Below are positions 17,207 through 25,364 of a stretch of DNA of 64,000 nt, in pieces. The notes beneath the pieces are model-generated. The model was not told where the DNA came from, searched no databases, and worked only from the letters and a program-made list of their open reading frames with translations. The position numbers were made by a program, and so were the translations under genes. How positions within the stretch are numbered: position 1 is the stretch's first letter; each line of letters starts with the position of its first letter. Source of the DNA: Bifidobacterium sp. 7101 (GTDB taxonomy: Bacteria; Actinomycetota; Actinomycetes; Actinomycetales; Bifidobacteriaceae); assembly GCF_000499285.1 (NCBI RefSeq), contig NZ_AWUN01000002.1, positions 372,001-436,000 of the forward strand, given 5' to 3'.

Positions 17207-18277
17207 ATGCACATTCGACCATTCCTTTCCCTCACTCGATTCAAGCGCATTATCGCAGTCATCCTGGTGCTGGCAAGCGCCCTCTTCTTCCTTGGCGCTT
17301 GCGGATCGGGCTCGCAGGCAGACCAGTCCAGCCAGTCAAAGGCTTCGGACGGGCAAGGGTCCTTCCCGGTCAAGATCGATCACGTCTACGGCACCACCTC
17401 CATACCCTCCAAGCCCAAGCGCATCGCCACCGTCGGATGGGCCTCCCCTGACAACCTCCTGGCTCTGGGAGTCGTGCCGGTCAGCATCCAGAAGAATGCC
17501 TTCGGCAAGACCGTCGATGGCGGATACCTGACCTGGACCAAGGATGCCCTGGATACCATGCATGTGGATAAGTCAGACATGCCCAAGCTGCATGACGAAT
17601 CGGACGGCATCGATGTCGAGGCCATCGCCGCGTCCAAGCCCGATCTAATCATCGGCCTGCTCTCCGGCATGACCAAGAAGCAGTATGACACCTTGAGCAA
17701 GATTGCGCCGACCATCGCCTATCAGGAGGTTGCCTGGGGCGACCCCTGGCGCAAGGTCATCACGTCGACAGCCAAGGCCATCGGAGAACCCGAAAAGGGC
17801 AAGCAGCTGATATCCGACCTGGAGGAGCGCATCTCAAAGGCCGGAGAGACCCAACCGGCCATCAAGGGCAAGACCGCGGCAGTGATGTACTTCGATGCTT
17901 CCAAGCTCTCTAAGTTCAGCGTCTACACCACCTCCGACGCCCGACCTCAGTTCCTGAACGACCTCGGTATGGAAACACCGGAGTCCATCAAGGAGGACTC
18001 CAAGGGCACCAAGAACTTCTACAAGGAGATCTCCTCCGAGCATGCCGACAGGTACAAGGATGTCGACATCATCGTTACCTACGGCACCCCGGACCTGCTT
18101 GAAGCGATGCGCAAGGACCCTCTCCTCTCCAAGATTCCCGCAGTTGAGCGCGGATCCGTCGTGGTCATCGACAGTGACGGCGAGATGGCCAATGCCCTTG
18201 ACCCCTCGGCCCTGTCCATCCAGAAGACGACCGACACCTACGCCCAACTTCTGGGCGAGGCTGCCGCCAAGGTCTGA
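17207..18277 (+). CDS. Iron-siderophore ABC transporter substrate-binding lipoprotein
   Basis: This 356-residue lipoprotein belongs to the FecB/FhuD-like periplasmic-binding family (helical backbone type) and should capture ferric siderophores outside the membrane. The start ATG at 17207 has AAAGGA seven bases upstream and leads directly into a signal peptide (RFKRIIAVILVLASALFFLG) with lipobox LGAC. Typical motifs are PSKPKRIATVGWASPDNLLAL, EAIAASKPDLIIG and KIAPTIAY. The gene heads a five-gene uptake cluster with two permeases, an ATPase and a siderophore reductase. The siderophore type cannot be inferred. Confidence 0.9.
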   Translation: MHIRPFLSLTRFKRIIAVILVLASALFFLGACGSGSQADQSSQSKASDGQGSFPVKIDHVYGTTSIPSKPKRIATVGWASPDNLLALGVVPVSIQKNAFGKTVDGGYLTWTKDALDTMHVDKSDMPKLHDESDGIDVEAIAASKPDLIIGLLSGMTKKQYDTLSKIAPTIAYQEVAWGDPWRKVITSTAKAIGEPEKGKQLISDLEERISKAGETQPAIKGKTAAVMYFDASKLSKFSVYTTSDARPQFLNDLGMETPESIKEDSKGTKNFYKEISSEHADRYKDVDIIVTYGTPDLLEAMRKDPLLSKIPAVERGSVVVIDSDGEMANALDPSALSIQKTTDTYAQLLGEAAAKV

Positions 18278-18322
18278 TCAGGCCGCAGGTGAGGGGATGA
18301 AAGAGGGGGAGGTGGCGCATAC

Positions 18323-19372
18323 ATGCGGTCGGGAGTGACTCCGCGCCCAGGCACCCGGCGGGCAGCCACGCATCGCAACGGAAACGGACCCATGGTCCTG
18401 TCCGGGCTGATTCTGGCGGTCTGCCTGATCATGGTCTGCGCCCTGTCCCTGGTTTTCGGCTCCCGCTCCGTCAGCTCTTCCGACATCCTCCACGCCCTGT
18501 CCGCCACCTCGGATGACATCGCGGTCTCGGCCATCCGCCTGAGAATTCCCCGCACCGTCCTCGGCCTCCTGGTCGGTGCCGGGCTCGGGGTGGCTGGGAC
18601 CCTGATGCAGGGCATATCACGCAATCCACTGGCGGACCCGTCGATTCTGGGTTTCAATACGGGGGCGGCCCTGGCGATCGTCTGCTCCATAGCCTTCTTC
18701 TCCCTATCGACCCCGGCCCAGTATGTCTGGGTGGGACTGCTGGGCAGTGCGACGACCGCACTGGTCGTCTGGGCCATAGGCTCCCTGGGGCCATCCGGTC
18801 CATCTCCGCTACGGCTGACCCTGGCCGGTGTCGTGATCAGTTCGGTACTGGGGTCTCTTACCTCCGCCATCCTTCTGCCGCGCGTCAATGTCATCAGCTC
18901 TTATCGCTTCTGGCAGGTGGGCGGAATCTCCGGCGCCCGGTTCGACCTCATGATGCCGGTCCTGCCTCTTCTTGCTCTCGGACTGATACTCGCCTTCTGC
19001 CTGACGCCCGGAATCAACGCCTTGGCCCTGGGGGACCAGATGGCTGAGGGACTGGGCATGCATGTCGGACGTGTCCGCAGCCTGGCCTGGCTTGCGGCAA
19101 TACTCCTCTGCGCCTCCTGTACGGCACTGGCGGGTCCGATTGGCTTCGTCGGATTGGTGGTCCCCCATGTGGCACGACTGCTCATAGGACCCGACTACAG
19201 GCGAATCATGGCCCTGAGCATCCTCATCGGCCCCCTCCTGGTGGTTGGCGCCGACGTGGTGGGCAGGATAATCACCCGTCCATCCGATGTGGAGGTCGGC
19301 ATCGTCACGGCACTGATTGGGGCTCCCATATTCGTAATTCTGGCCGGGCGCAGAAGAGCCGCGGAGGTATAG
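18323..19372 (+). CDS. Iron-siderophore ABC transporter permease (FecCD family)
   Basis: This 349-residue polytopic membrane protein should form half of the siderophore channel. It has about nine or ten hydrophobic segments. FecCD signatures are clear: RIPRTVLGLLVGAGLGVAGT, QGISRNPLADPSILGFNTGA, and later ALAGPIGFVGLVVPHVAR. The last motif lies next to the ATPase-coupling loop. GGGAGG is found upstream of the ATG. The gene follows the binding-protein stop by 45 bases and is nearly joined to the next permease. Confidence 0.92.
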   Translation: MRSGVTPRPGTRRAATHRNGNGPMVLSGLILAVCLIMVCALSLVFGSRSVSSSDILHALSATSDDIAVSAIRLRIPRTVLGLLVGAGLGVAGTLMQGISRNPLADPSILGFNTGAALAIVCSIAFFSLSTPAQYVWVGLLGSATTALVVWAIGSLGPSGPSPLRLTLAGVVISSVLGSLTSAILLPRVNVISSYRFWQVGGISGARFDLMMPVLPLLALGLILAFCLTPGINALALGDQMAEGLGMHVGRVRSLAWLAAILLCASCTALAGPIGFVGLVVPHVARLLIGPDYRRIMALSILIGPLLVVGADVVGRIITRPSDVEVGIVTALIGAPIFVILAGRRRAAEV

Positions 19373-19374
19373 GC

Positions 19375-20433
19375 ATGGATGCTTGTCTCCTGCATGATTC
19401 GGGTAAACCCGATGCCATGACCGACCTGCAACGGATACGACGGGCCCATGCCATTCGTTCGCTGATAGTCACCATCCTGCTTGTGATACTCCTGATCGCT
19501 CTCGCATTGGCCGATCTGGCCCTGGGACACCGCGTCTACTCCATGAGCGACCTGCTTGGAGCGGTTTGGGGGCAGTCAGACGAAGGAACCAGGTTCGTCA
19601 TTCTCCAACTGCGCATGCCCCGGACACTGATTGGTTGTGTCGCCGGTATCGCGTTCGGCATGGCCGGGATCGGCTTCCAACACCTCCTGCGCAACATGAT
19701 GGCCAGCCCGGACATCATCGGCATCACCGCCGGAGCCAACACGGCCGCCATCTTCGGCATTGTCGTATTCGGCCTGTCGGGTATGCCCCTGGCCAGTCTG
19801 GCAGTCATGGGTGGTCTCCTGACAGCCCTCCTGGTCATGGCCCTCGCCTGGCGCGGTTCGTTCGACCCGACCCGGCTGATACTGATCGGAATCGGAGTGG
19901 CCGCAGGGTTCAATGCTCTGGGTTCCTGGCTGATGGTTCGCAGCAACCAATGGGACATCCAGGCAGCAACCCGATGGTTGACGGGCAGCCTGGCCGATGC
20001 CCAGTGGTCCGATCTACCCATACTGGCAACAACAACCCTGGTCGGCGCCATGCTCTTGTTGGCACTCGACAGGAATGTCAGCACCCTGCAGCTGGGACCG
20101 GAGATGGCCGCCGGACTGGGAGTCAGGGTAAGCCGTGTCCAGTTCGAGGTGATTATCGTGGGTGTGCTGCTCCTGGCTGTCGCAACGGCGACCACCGGTC
20201 CCATCTCCTTTGTTTCGTTCCTCTCTGGCCCCATCGCCGCAGTCCTGGTTGGTCGGGGAGCATCAGCCCTTATCCAGTCGGGTCTGGTGGGAGGTTGCCT
20301 GGTTCTTGGGTCGGACATCGTCGCCCAGCATCTGCCCTCGACCCAGGTGCCGGTCGGCATCGTCACCAGCATTGTGGGCGGACCCGTCCTCATCGCGATC
20401 ATGGTCCTCATGACCCGCAGACAGGAGCTCTGA
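19375..20433 (+). CDS. Iron-siderophore ABC transporter permease (FecCD family), second subunit
   Basis: This 352-residue FecCD permease forms a heterodimer with the preceding gene product. It shows RMPRTLIGCVAGIAFGMAGI, HLLRNMMASPDIIGITAGAN and TGPISFVSFLSGPIA. In the usual coupling motif, FVGLxxPH is replaced by FVSFLSGPIA, so the proline-histidine pair is changed. This is a known variation in second subunits such as FepG-like proteins. A GGAGG site precedes the ATG, only two bases after the previous stop. Confidence 0.92.
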   Translation: MDACLLHDSGKPDAMTDLQRIRRAHAIRSLIVTILLVILLIALALADLALGHRVYSMSDLLGAVWGQSDEGTRFVILQLRMPRTLIGCVAGIAFGMAGIGFQHLLRNMMASPDIIGITAGANTAAIFGIVVFGLSGMPLASLAVMGGLLTALLVMALAWRGSFDPTRLILIGIGVAAGFNALGSWLMVRSNQWDIQAATRWLTGSLADAQWSDLPILATTTLVGAMLLLALDRNVSTLQLGPEMAAGLGVRVSRVQFEVIIVGVLLLAVATATTGPISFVSFLSGPIAAVLVGRGASALIQSGLVGGCLVLGSDIVAQHLPSTQVPVGIVTSIVGGPVLIAIMVLMTRRQEL

Positions 20434-20438
20434 ACATC

Positions 20439-21302
20439 ATGGCATCACCCCCAGCAGGCGACTCCTGGAGCAGCTCACATAGGCTGACCGCCTCGCACCT
20501 TCGCCTCACCTATAGGGGGCGTACGGTCATCGAGGACCTGAGTCTGGATATACCCCCACACACGATGGGGTCCATCATCGGACCCAACGGGTGCGGAAAA
20601 TCAACCTTCCTCAAGGCCATGGCCAGGATACTGAAACCAGCCTCGGGGACCGTCATGCTGGACGGAGAGCCCATCACCAGCATGCCCACCCGCAAGGTTG
20701 CAACGATTCTGGGGCTGCTGCCGCAGAACCCGTCAGCACCCGCAGGCATCACCATCGCCGATCTGGTCGCTCGCGGCCGATACCCCCACCACCACTTCAT
20801 CGAACGGTGGACGACCAAGGATGAAAAGGCGGTGGAACGGGCCCTTGCCCTGACCGGACTGACCGACATGGCGGGGTGTCCAATCGACCGCTTGTCCGGA
20901 GGCCAACGCCAGCGCGCCTGGATCGCCTTGACCCTGGCCCAGCAGACCGACATACTCCTGCTTGACGAGCCGACCACTTACCTGGACATCGCCTACCAGC
21001 TTGAGGTACTTGACCTGCTGAGCACCTTGAACAGGCAGGAGGGCGTCACGGTGGTCATGGTTCTCCACGACCTGAACATGGCCGCCAGATATTCGGATTG
21101 GATTCTGGCCATCAAGGATGGCAGGAGGGCCGCTTTGGGCGCTCCCGACGAGGTCATGACCGAGAATCTGGTCAGAGAGGTATTCGACATCGCATCCACC
21201 GTGGTGACCGATGGGACCACCGGCGCCCCTTTAATGACCCCGGCGCCCCTCCATAGTCTCGAAGCCCACTCTGGCGGGGCTTGTGATGTACACGTACACT
21301 GA
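20439..21302 (+). CDS. Iron-siderophore ABC transporter ATPase (FecE family)
   Basis: This 287-residue ATPase drives siderophore import. Walker A is GPNGCGKST, the signature LSGGQRQRAWIA, and Walker B ILLLDEPTTYLDI, with the D-loop as in FecE/FepC. The start at 20439 follows the permease stop by five bases and has AGGAG upstream. An overlapping frame opens far to the left but reads nonsense across the permease gene. The C-terminal 25 residues (TGAPLMTPAPLHSLEAHSGG and following) form a typical FepC-like tail. It ends 188 bases before the reductase gene. Confidence 0.93.
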   Translation: MASPPAGDSWSSSHRLTASHLRLTYRGRTVIEDLSLDIPPHTMGSIIGPNGCGKSTFLKAMARILKPASGTVMLDGEPITSMPTRKVATILGLLPQNPSAPAGITIADLVARGRYPHHHFIERWTTKDEKAVERALALTGLTDMAGCPIDRLSGGQRQRAWIALTLAQQTDILLLDEPTTYLDIAYQLEVLDLLSTLNRQEGVTVVMVLHDLNMAARYSDWILAIKDGRRAALGAPDEVMTENLVREVFDIASTVVTDGTTGAPLMTPAPLHSLEAHSGGACDVHVH

Positions 21303-21490
21303 GATGACCCGGCAGGACGGCACCAAACAACCCAATGATGTAAAACCTCTCGTTCCGCTCCCCACATCGCTTACCCCGACGTCCCAAACCACAAAGCCTT
21401 AGACCACAAAGTCTCAAACCGCTACAACCTGAACGACGAGAACCTGAAACAAAGGCCAACCCATAAACCTCAACCGAAAGAGAGCCAGCC
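21303..21490. other. Spacer with short degenerate repeats before the reductase gene
   Basis: This 188-base leader contains two adjacent, partly repeated 15-mers (ACCACAAAGCCTTAG and ACCACAAAGTCTCAA, about 21388-21417), followed by further A/C-rich near-repeats. No hairpin or clear promoter was seen. The reductase may be transcribed from the uptake operon or from a promoter here. Confidence 0.35.
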
Positions 21491-22471
21491 ATGGAACAAC
21501 AAGCCACCAATCATCCTGTACCCTTGATCCCCTTCCGTGTCTCCGTAGCCAGAGCGGAAACGCTCTCGCCCCACTTCAAGCGGATCGTCTTCCAGGGACC
21601 GGATCTGAGGATTTTTGCAGACGCTGGCTACGATGAGCGAATCAAAATCCTCCTGCCCCTCCCCGACGGATCCGTGCCGCCCCCTTCTTTCTTCGAGGCG
21701 ACCCCTGAGGATCCGCTCGCTTGGTACCAACAGTGGAGGACCCTGCCCGCAGAGAGCCGCAATCCCCTGCGCACCTATACGGTTCGCAAGGTCAGGCCCG
21801 AGAGCGAGCAAATAGATGTGGACTTCGTCATCCACGATCATGCCGGACCTGCAGGAGCCTTCGCAGAAGCTGCCAGACCTGGCGACCAGGCCATCATCAT
21901 CGGTCCCAACGCACAGGCCGGAGGACCAATCGCAGGAATGGACTTTCACCCAGGTCAATCCAAACATCTTCTCCTAGTTGGCGATGAGACGGCAGTGCCA
22001 GCCATCGCCGCCATAATGGACAGCCTGATCCGAGACCACTGGCAGGGCGACGGGGTGGCAGTGATTGAGGTCCCGACCGAAGCGGATCGTCTTCCGCTGC
22101 CCGAGCACGCAGGAATCCGCGTAATCTGGACGACCTGCGACGAATCCGGACATGGACATGCCCTTATCGAAGCCATGCGCAATCTCCTGGAGGACCTGCC
22201 AATCCATTCGTCTATGTCGGCTACGGCCACAGCCGCTGAATCTTCCAAGGAATTCACAGAGATCGATATCGACAAAGAACTGCTCTGGGAGACTGCCGAT
22301 GCCGCCCAGGCCGATGCCTCCATTCATGCCGACGACCTGTATGCCTGGATTGCCGGCGAGGCAGCCACTGTCCGCGAGCTAAGACGCATGCTGGTCAGAG
22401 ACCGGGGAATGGACCGGCGCAGCGTCTCTTTCATGGGATATTGGCGCCAGGGCCGTAGCGAGACGTCCTGA
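21491..22471 (+). CDS. Siderophore-interacting protein (FAD-dependent ferric-siderophore reductase)
   Basis: This 326-residue cytoplasmic flavoenzyme of the ViuB/SIP family uses NAD(P)H to reduce ferric siderophores and free Fe2+. The N-terminal FAD domain has the hallmark RTYTVRKVRPE near residue 97 and GDQAIIIGPNAQAG. The C-terminal nucleotide-binding part begins at HLLLVGDETAVPAIAAIMDS and ends with SFMGYWRQGR. An acidic insertion rich in Ala, Glu and Asp (ESSKEFTEIDIDKELLWETA) separates the last strands and is longer than usual. The location after a siderophore ABC importer supports the role. Confidence 0.9.
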   Translation: MEQQATNHPVPLIPFRVSVARAETLSPHFKRIVFQGPDLRIFADAGYDERIKILLPLPDGSVPPPSFFEATPEDPLAWYQQWRTLPAESRNPLRTYTVRKVRPESEQIDVDFVIHDHAGPAGAFAEAARPGDQAIIIGPNAQAGGPIAGMDFHPGQSKHLLLVGDETAVPAIAAIMDSLIRDHWQGDGVAVIEVPTEADRLPLPEHAGIRVIWTTCDESGHGHALIEAMRNLLEDLPIHSSMSATATAAESSKEFTEIDIDKELLWETADAAQADASIHADDLYAWIAGEAATVRELRRMLVRDRGMDRRSVSFMGYWRQGRSETS

Positions 22472-22472
22472 C

Positions 22473-22494
22473 CGCCCGACCCAGTGAGCGGGCG
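22473..22494 (+). terminator. Possible terminator hairpin after the reductase gene
   Basis: GC-rich arms CGCCCG and CGGGCG surround a ten-base loop immediately after the stop codon. There is no T tract. A second, looser pairing (GCAGGAC with GTCCTGC) lies at 22621-22660 in the same convergent gap. Confidence 0.35.
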
Positions 22495-22709
22495 ACCTGC
22501 CATGTGCGAACAACCCCCCATCTTTCTTGACCTACGAGTCAGAGAGTAATCACACGAATCCCTCTGACTATGTGAGTCTCAGGTCATGGGTTGCCGAGTC
22601 GAACCTCGCCACAGCATCTTGCAGGACCGCAGAACCGATGGAGAGAAACTACAGTCCTGCTTGCTACACGGCGGATTATCCGGAAAGGAACACGGCCCAG
22701 CCTGATGAG

Positions 22710-23300
22710 TCAGCCCCCGTAAGATGAACCGCAGTACTCCCGGAAGAAATTGACGATCAATTGGTGACCATACTGGCTGCCGATGCTCTCGGGGTGGAAC
22801 TGAACGCCCTCCATGAGCGACCGGTCTCGCCTCAGACCCATAACATACCCGTCCAGAAGCGAGCGCGCGCTGATCTCCAGATCGGCGACTTGATCGACCG
22901 AGTACTCATCGGCAACCAAGGAATGGTATCTGGTCACGTCGAAGGTATCGGGCAGGCCCTTGAAGCAGCCCTTCCCGTCGTTTCTTATCCCACTCACCTT
23001 GCCATGCTGACGACTGGAGGCCCTGACCACCCGAGCTCCGGCATGCACCGCGATGGCCTGCATGCCCAGGCAGATGCCGAATACCGGCTTCCGCCCTGCC
23101 ACCCGGTCCAAGAGCTCCAGGTAGCCGCAGTCCTCCGGGCGCCCCGGCCCAGGGCCCAGGATGACCGCGTCGAAGACCAGCGGGTCCACCCGCGCAAAGT
23201 GGTTCACCCGGACGATGGTCGTATCGGCGCCCAGCAGATCCACGTAGTTCTTGACCACATAGACGAAACTGTCGAAGGCATCAACCAGCAAGACTTTCAT
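22710..23300 (-). CDS. Anthranilate / aminodeoxychorismate synthase, glutamine amidotransferase subunit
   Basis: This 196-residue class I glutamine amidotransferase supplies ammonia to the chorismate-using subunit encoded just upstream. The nucleophile is C77 in FGICLGMQ. The catalytic pair is H168 and E170 in GVQFHPES, and the oxyanion region reads GPGPGRPED. TrpG and PabA share these motifs, and one protein can serve both enzymes in some bacteria. The start overlaps the end of the large-subunit gene by 20 bases, so the two are coupled. Neither trp nor folate genes are adjacent. Confidence 0.88.
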   Translation of the reverse strand: MKVLLVDAFDSFVYVVKNYVDLLGADTTIVRVNHFARVDPLVFDAVILGPGPGRPEDCGYLELLDRVAGRKPVFGICLGMQAIAVHAGARVVRASSRQHGKVSGIRNDGKGCFKGLPDTFDVTRYHSLVADEYSVDQVADLEISARSLLDGYVMGLRRDRSLMEGVQFHPESIGSQYGHQLIVNFFREYCGSSYGG

Positions 23301-24906
23301 GGGCCAGCTCCTTTCCGGTGATGGCCAGGTAGGCCGAACTCATCTTCTTCATGGTTTCCTGCCACTCGCTCTCCGGCTGGGAGTCCTCGACAATCCCGGC
23401 CGAGGCACGCAGGTGATAGCTACCGGAGTGGTAGGAGGCTGTCCGTATGCACAATGCGGTCAGGACCAGACCGTCGAATCCGAGGAAACCCACCGCTCCG
23501 GCATACACTCCGCGCGAGCTGACCTCGGTCTCCTCAATGATTTCCACGGCACGCACCTTGGGGGTACCCGTCATAGTGCCGGCGGGGAAGGCGGCCGAGA
23601 AGACATCGTACTTGTCCAAGCCAGGCCGAATCCGTCCGACCACATCCGAGACCATGTGAATGACGTGGGAGTAGACCTCTGTAGTCATCAGCCGGTCCAC
23701 CTCCAAGGATTCAGGTGTGCAGCACCTGGCTACGTCGTTGCGACCCAGGTCCACCAGCATCAGGTGCTCGGCCCGCTCCTTGGGGTCGCCGGTCAGCTGC
23801 CTGATGGCCGCCTGGCGGACCTTCTCCTCTCCGGGATTGCCGACCGTTCCGGCGATGGGTCGCAGGGTTATGTCACCATCCGGGGTCAACCCGATGAAGA
23901 GCTCAGGGCTGGCTCCGATGACATGCACCCCTTGGGGAGTCACGAAATAGTACATGTAGGGGGACGGATCCTGCAGACGCAGTCGCTGGTAGACCTGGAA
24001 GGGCGGAATGCAGGAATCCACCTGGATCTCATGCCCGAGCTGGAGCTGATAGACATCGCCCTGGGCTATGTGCTCCTTACCCTTGGCAAACCACCGATAG
24101 AAACGGTCCCGGTCGATCGTGTCATGGGCCTCGTATGGATAGTCTGGCCCGATGCCATCTTGGACAGCATCCGATTCAGGAGATTGCCCCGGCGATGCGT
24201 CGGATTGGAGCAGTCCCAGCACCTCTTCCAAGGGCGCGAATCCATGCCCATGCCCGCCGCTCTCGATTGCCGCGTTCTGGACCTGTGGACCAGATTGTGC
24301 AGAAGATTCGCGCTCGCGCAGATTTTTCCCGCCTTCTGAAATGCCGCATTTTGCAGTATCCTCTTCGACATGAATCAAGGTGACGCAATGGTCACCGGCC
24401 TTCAGATCCAAGGTGATGATTCCCCGATAAAGCGTTAGCGAGATGACCGGCAAGGCCGCGTCCCTCGGTATGCGCTCCTCCAGATCCTCGATCATGAAGA
24501 TGGTGTCATACCCGAAGTAGCCGAACCAGCCCATACCGAATGGGCCTTCATGGCCGCCACTGATGGCGAAGGAGGATTCCAGCCTCCTCAGCACTGCAAA
24601 GACCTCCTGAATGTCGGGGACCGGATGATGGACAACCCCCTGCTCAATCCGGCCGAAGGGCTCGAGAATTCCTGTCAGCTGAGCACTGCCCAAAGGATCG
24701 ATGGTCATGACATGGTCCGTCACGCTCAGGGTCAGCATCGGCTCGAACCCGATCGCCGAGCGATTCCGGTCCTTATCAGGGCCACTCAGAGACTCCAGGA
24801 GGAAGAGCTGATCCTCCCGGTATCTGGTGCGCAGCCGCCTGTAGATGGCCAGGGCATCGAGGTCACTGGAGAACCGGCGGGATTCCATGGTTACGTTGAT
24901 GGTCAT
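23281..24906 (-). CDS. Chorismate-utilising synthase component I (TrpE/PabB family)
   Basis: This 541-residue protein is the large subunit for aminating chorismate to anthranilate or aminodeoxychorismate. The start at 24906 has AGGAAG upstream; an in-frame extension to 25041 lacks one. The C-terminal chorismate-binding domain is complete: ASPELFIGLT, RPIAGTVGNPGEE, LMLVDLGRNDVAR, FPAGTMTGTPKVRAVEII and RASAGIVEDSQPE. The alanine in PIAGT is typical of anthranilate synthases; aminodeoxychorismate synthases usually have lysine there, as in E. coli PabB. TMTGTPK departs from the TrpE form. The product is therefore uncertain. A 50-residue polar stretch after about residue 190 is longer than usual. 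Confidence 0.82.
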   Translation of the reverse strand: MTINVTMESRRFSSDLDALAIYRRLRTRYREDQLFLLESLSGPDKDRNRSAIGFEPMLTLSVTDHVMTIDPLGSAQLTGILEPFGRIEQGVVHHPVPDIQEVFAVLRRLESSFAISGGHEGPFGMGWFGYFGYDTIFMIEDLEERIPRDAALPVISLTLYRGIITLDLKAGDHCVTLIHVEEDTAKCGISEGGKNLRERESSAQSGPQVQNAAIESGGHGHGFAPLEEVLGLLQSDASPGQSPESDAVQDGIGPDYPYEAHDTIDRDRFYRWFAKGKEHIAQGDVYQLQLGHEIQVDSCIPPFQVYQRLRLQDPSPYMYYFVTPQGVHVIGASPELFIGLTPDGDITLRPIAGTVGNPGEEKVRQAAIRQLTGDPKERAEHLMLVDLGRNDVARCCTPESLEVDRLMTTEVYSHVIHMVSDVVGRIRPGLDKYDVFSAAFPAGTMTGTPKVRAVEIIEETEVSSRGVYAGAVGFLGFDGLVLTALCIRTASYHSGSYHLRASAGIVEDSQPESEWQETMKKMSSAYLAITGKELAHESLAG

Positions 24907-25308
24907 TAGGGCACTTCCTAAGTCAGATACTGCGGTTTGGAAACGGCGGTGGAACCTTACTAGATGCCGATTCACCAGGCCATGGATATGGGTTTCCCAT
25001 GGCAGCATGTCCGCAGATAATAAAAGAGCAACCTCAAACACCGAGGCAGATATAGGAATCAGAAGAAGAACCGGCTAGAACATCAACGCCATCGGGCATC
25101 GACATAGAAAAAGACACCCTTGGGCAACTGAGGCTGCGGTGATGTCGTTTTCTCCATGGCCACGATGCTAGAGCACCAGGATGCAACCGCCCAACCGGCA
25201 TCCATAATTCGGACATCTCTAGACCGAAAATTGTTCATCCACCAACGGCACTGCGGAAGATATGCCCATCATGCCCAGCTGAATTCTGTCCAGATCCTTA
25301 TGGACAAA
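24907..25308. other. Intergenic region upstream of the trpE/pabB-like gene
   Basis: This 400-base region should hold the promoter of the synthase pair. A 7-bp perfect inverted repeat (GCCATGG/CCATGGC, 24979-25003) lies about 75 bases upstream of the start. A short minus-strand frame at 25034-25216 contains three tryptophans (LW, SWPW). No tandem Trp codons followed by a terminator/antiterminator pair could be built, so an attenuator is not claimed. Confidence 0.4.
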
Positions 25309-25341
25309 AACCGGGCCCAGGAATATATCCCAGACCCGGTT
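25309..25341 (-). terminator. Intrinsic terminator of the nucleoside operon
   Basis: Read on the minus strand, AACCGGG pairs with CCCGGTT around a weakly paired 19-base middle, and a TTTTT tract follows directly. It lies 24 bases after the MFS stop codon. Confidence 0.8.
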
Positions 25342-25364
25342 CTCTCAATTAGTAGCTCGGAAGA

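Noticed and set aside
19566-20438. Long extension of the siderophore ATPase frame into the permease gene
   Set aside because: The translated extension is rich in Arg, His and Pro and is simply an off-frame reading of the FecCD permease; the true start at 20439 follows a ribosome site.
21385-21470. Possible CRISPR-like or minisatellite repeat
   Set aside because: The units are short, degenerate and few; there are no regular spacers and no cas genes.
22590-22612. T-loop-like sequence suggesting a tRNA
   Set aside because: Only GAGTCGAACCTC resembles a T arm; no acceptor stem, anticodon arm or CCA-proximal pairing could be drawn.
23299-24339. 346-codon open frame on the plus strand
   Set aside because: It is antisense to the chorismate-utilising synthase and shows no domain motifs.
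25034-25216. Tryptophan-containing leader peptide upstream of the TrpE/PabB-like gene
   Set aside because: Three Trp codons are scattered rather than adjacent, and no competing terminator/antiterminator hairpins were found between it and the gene.
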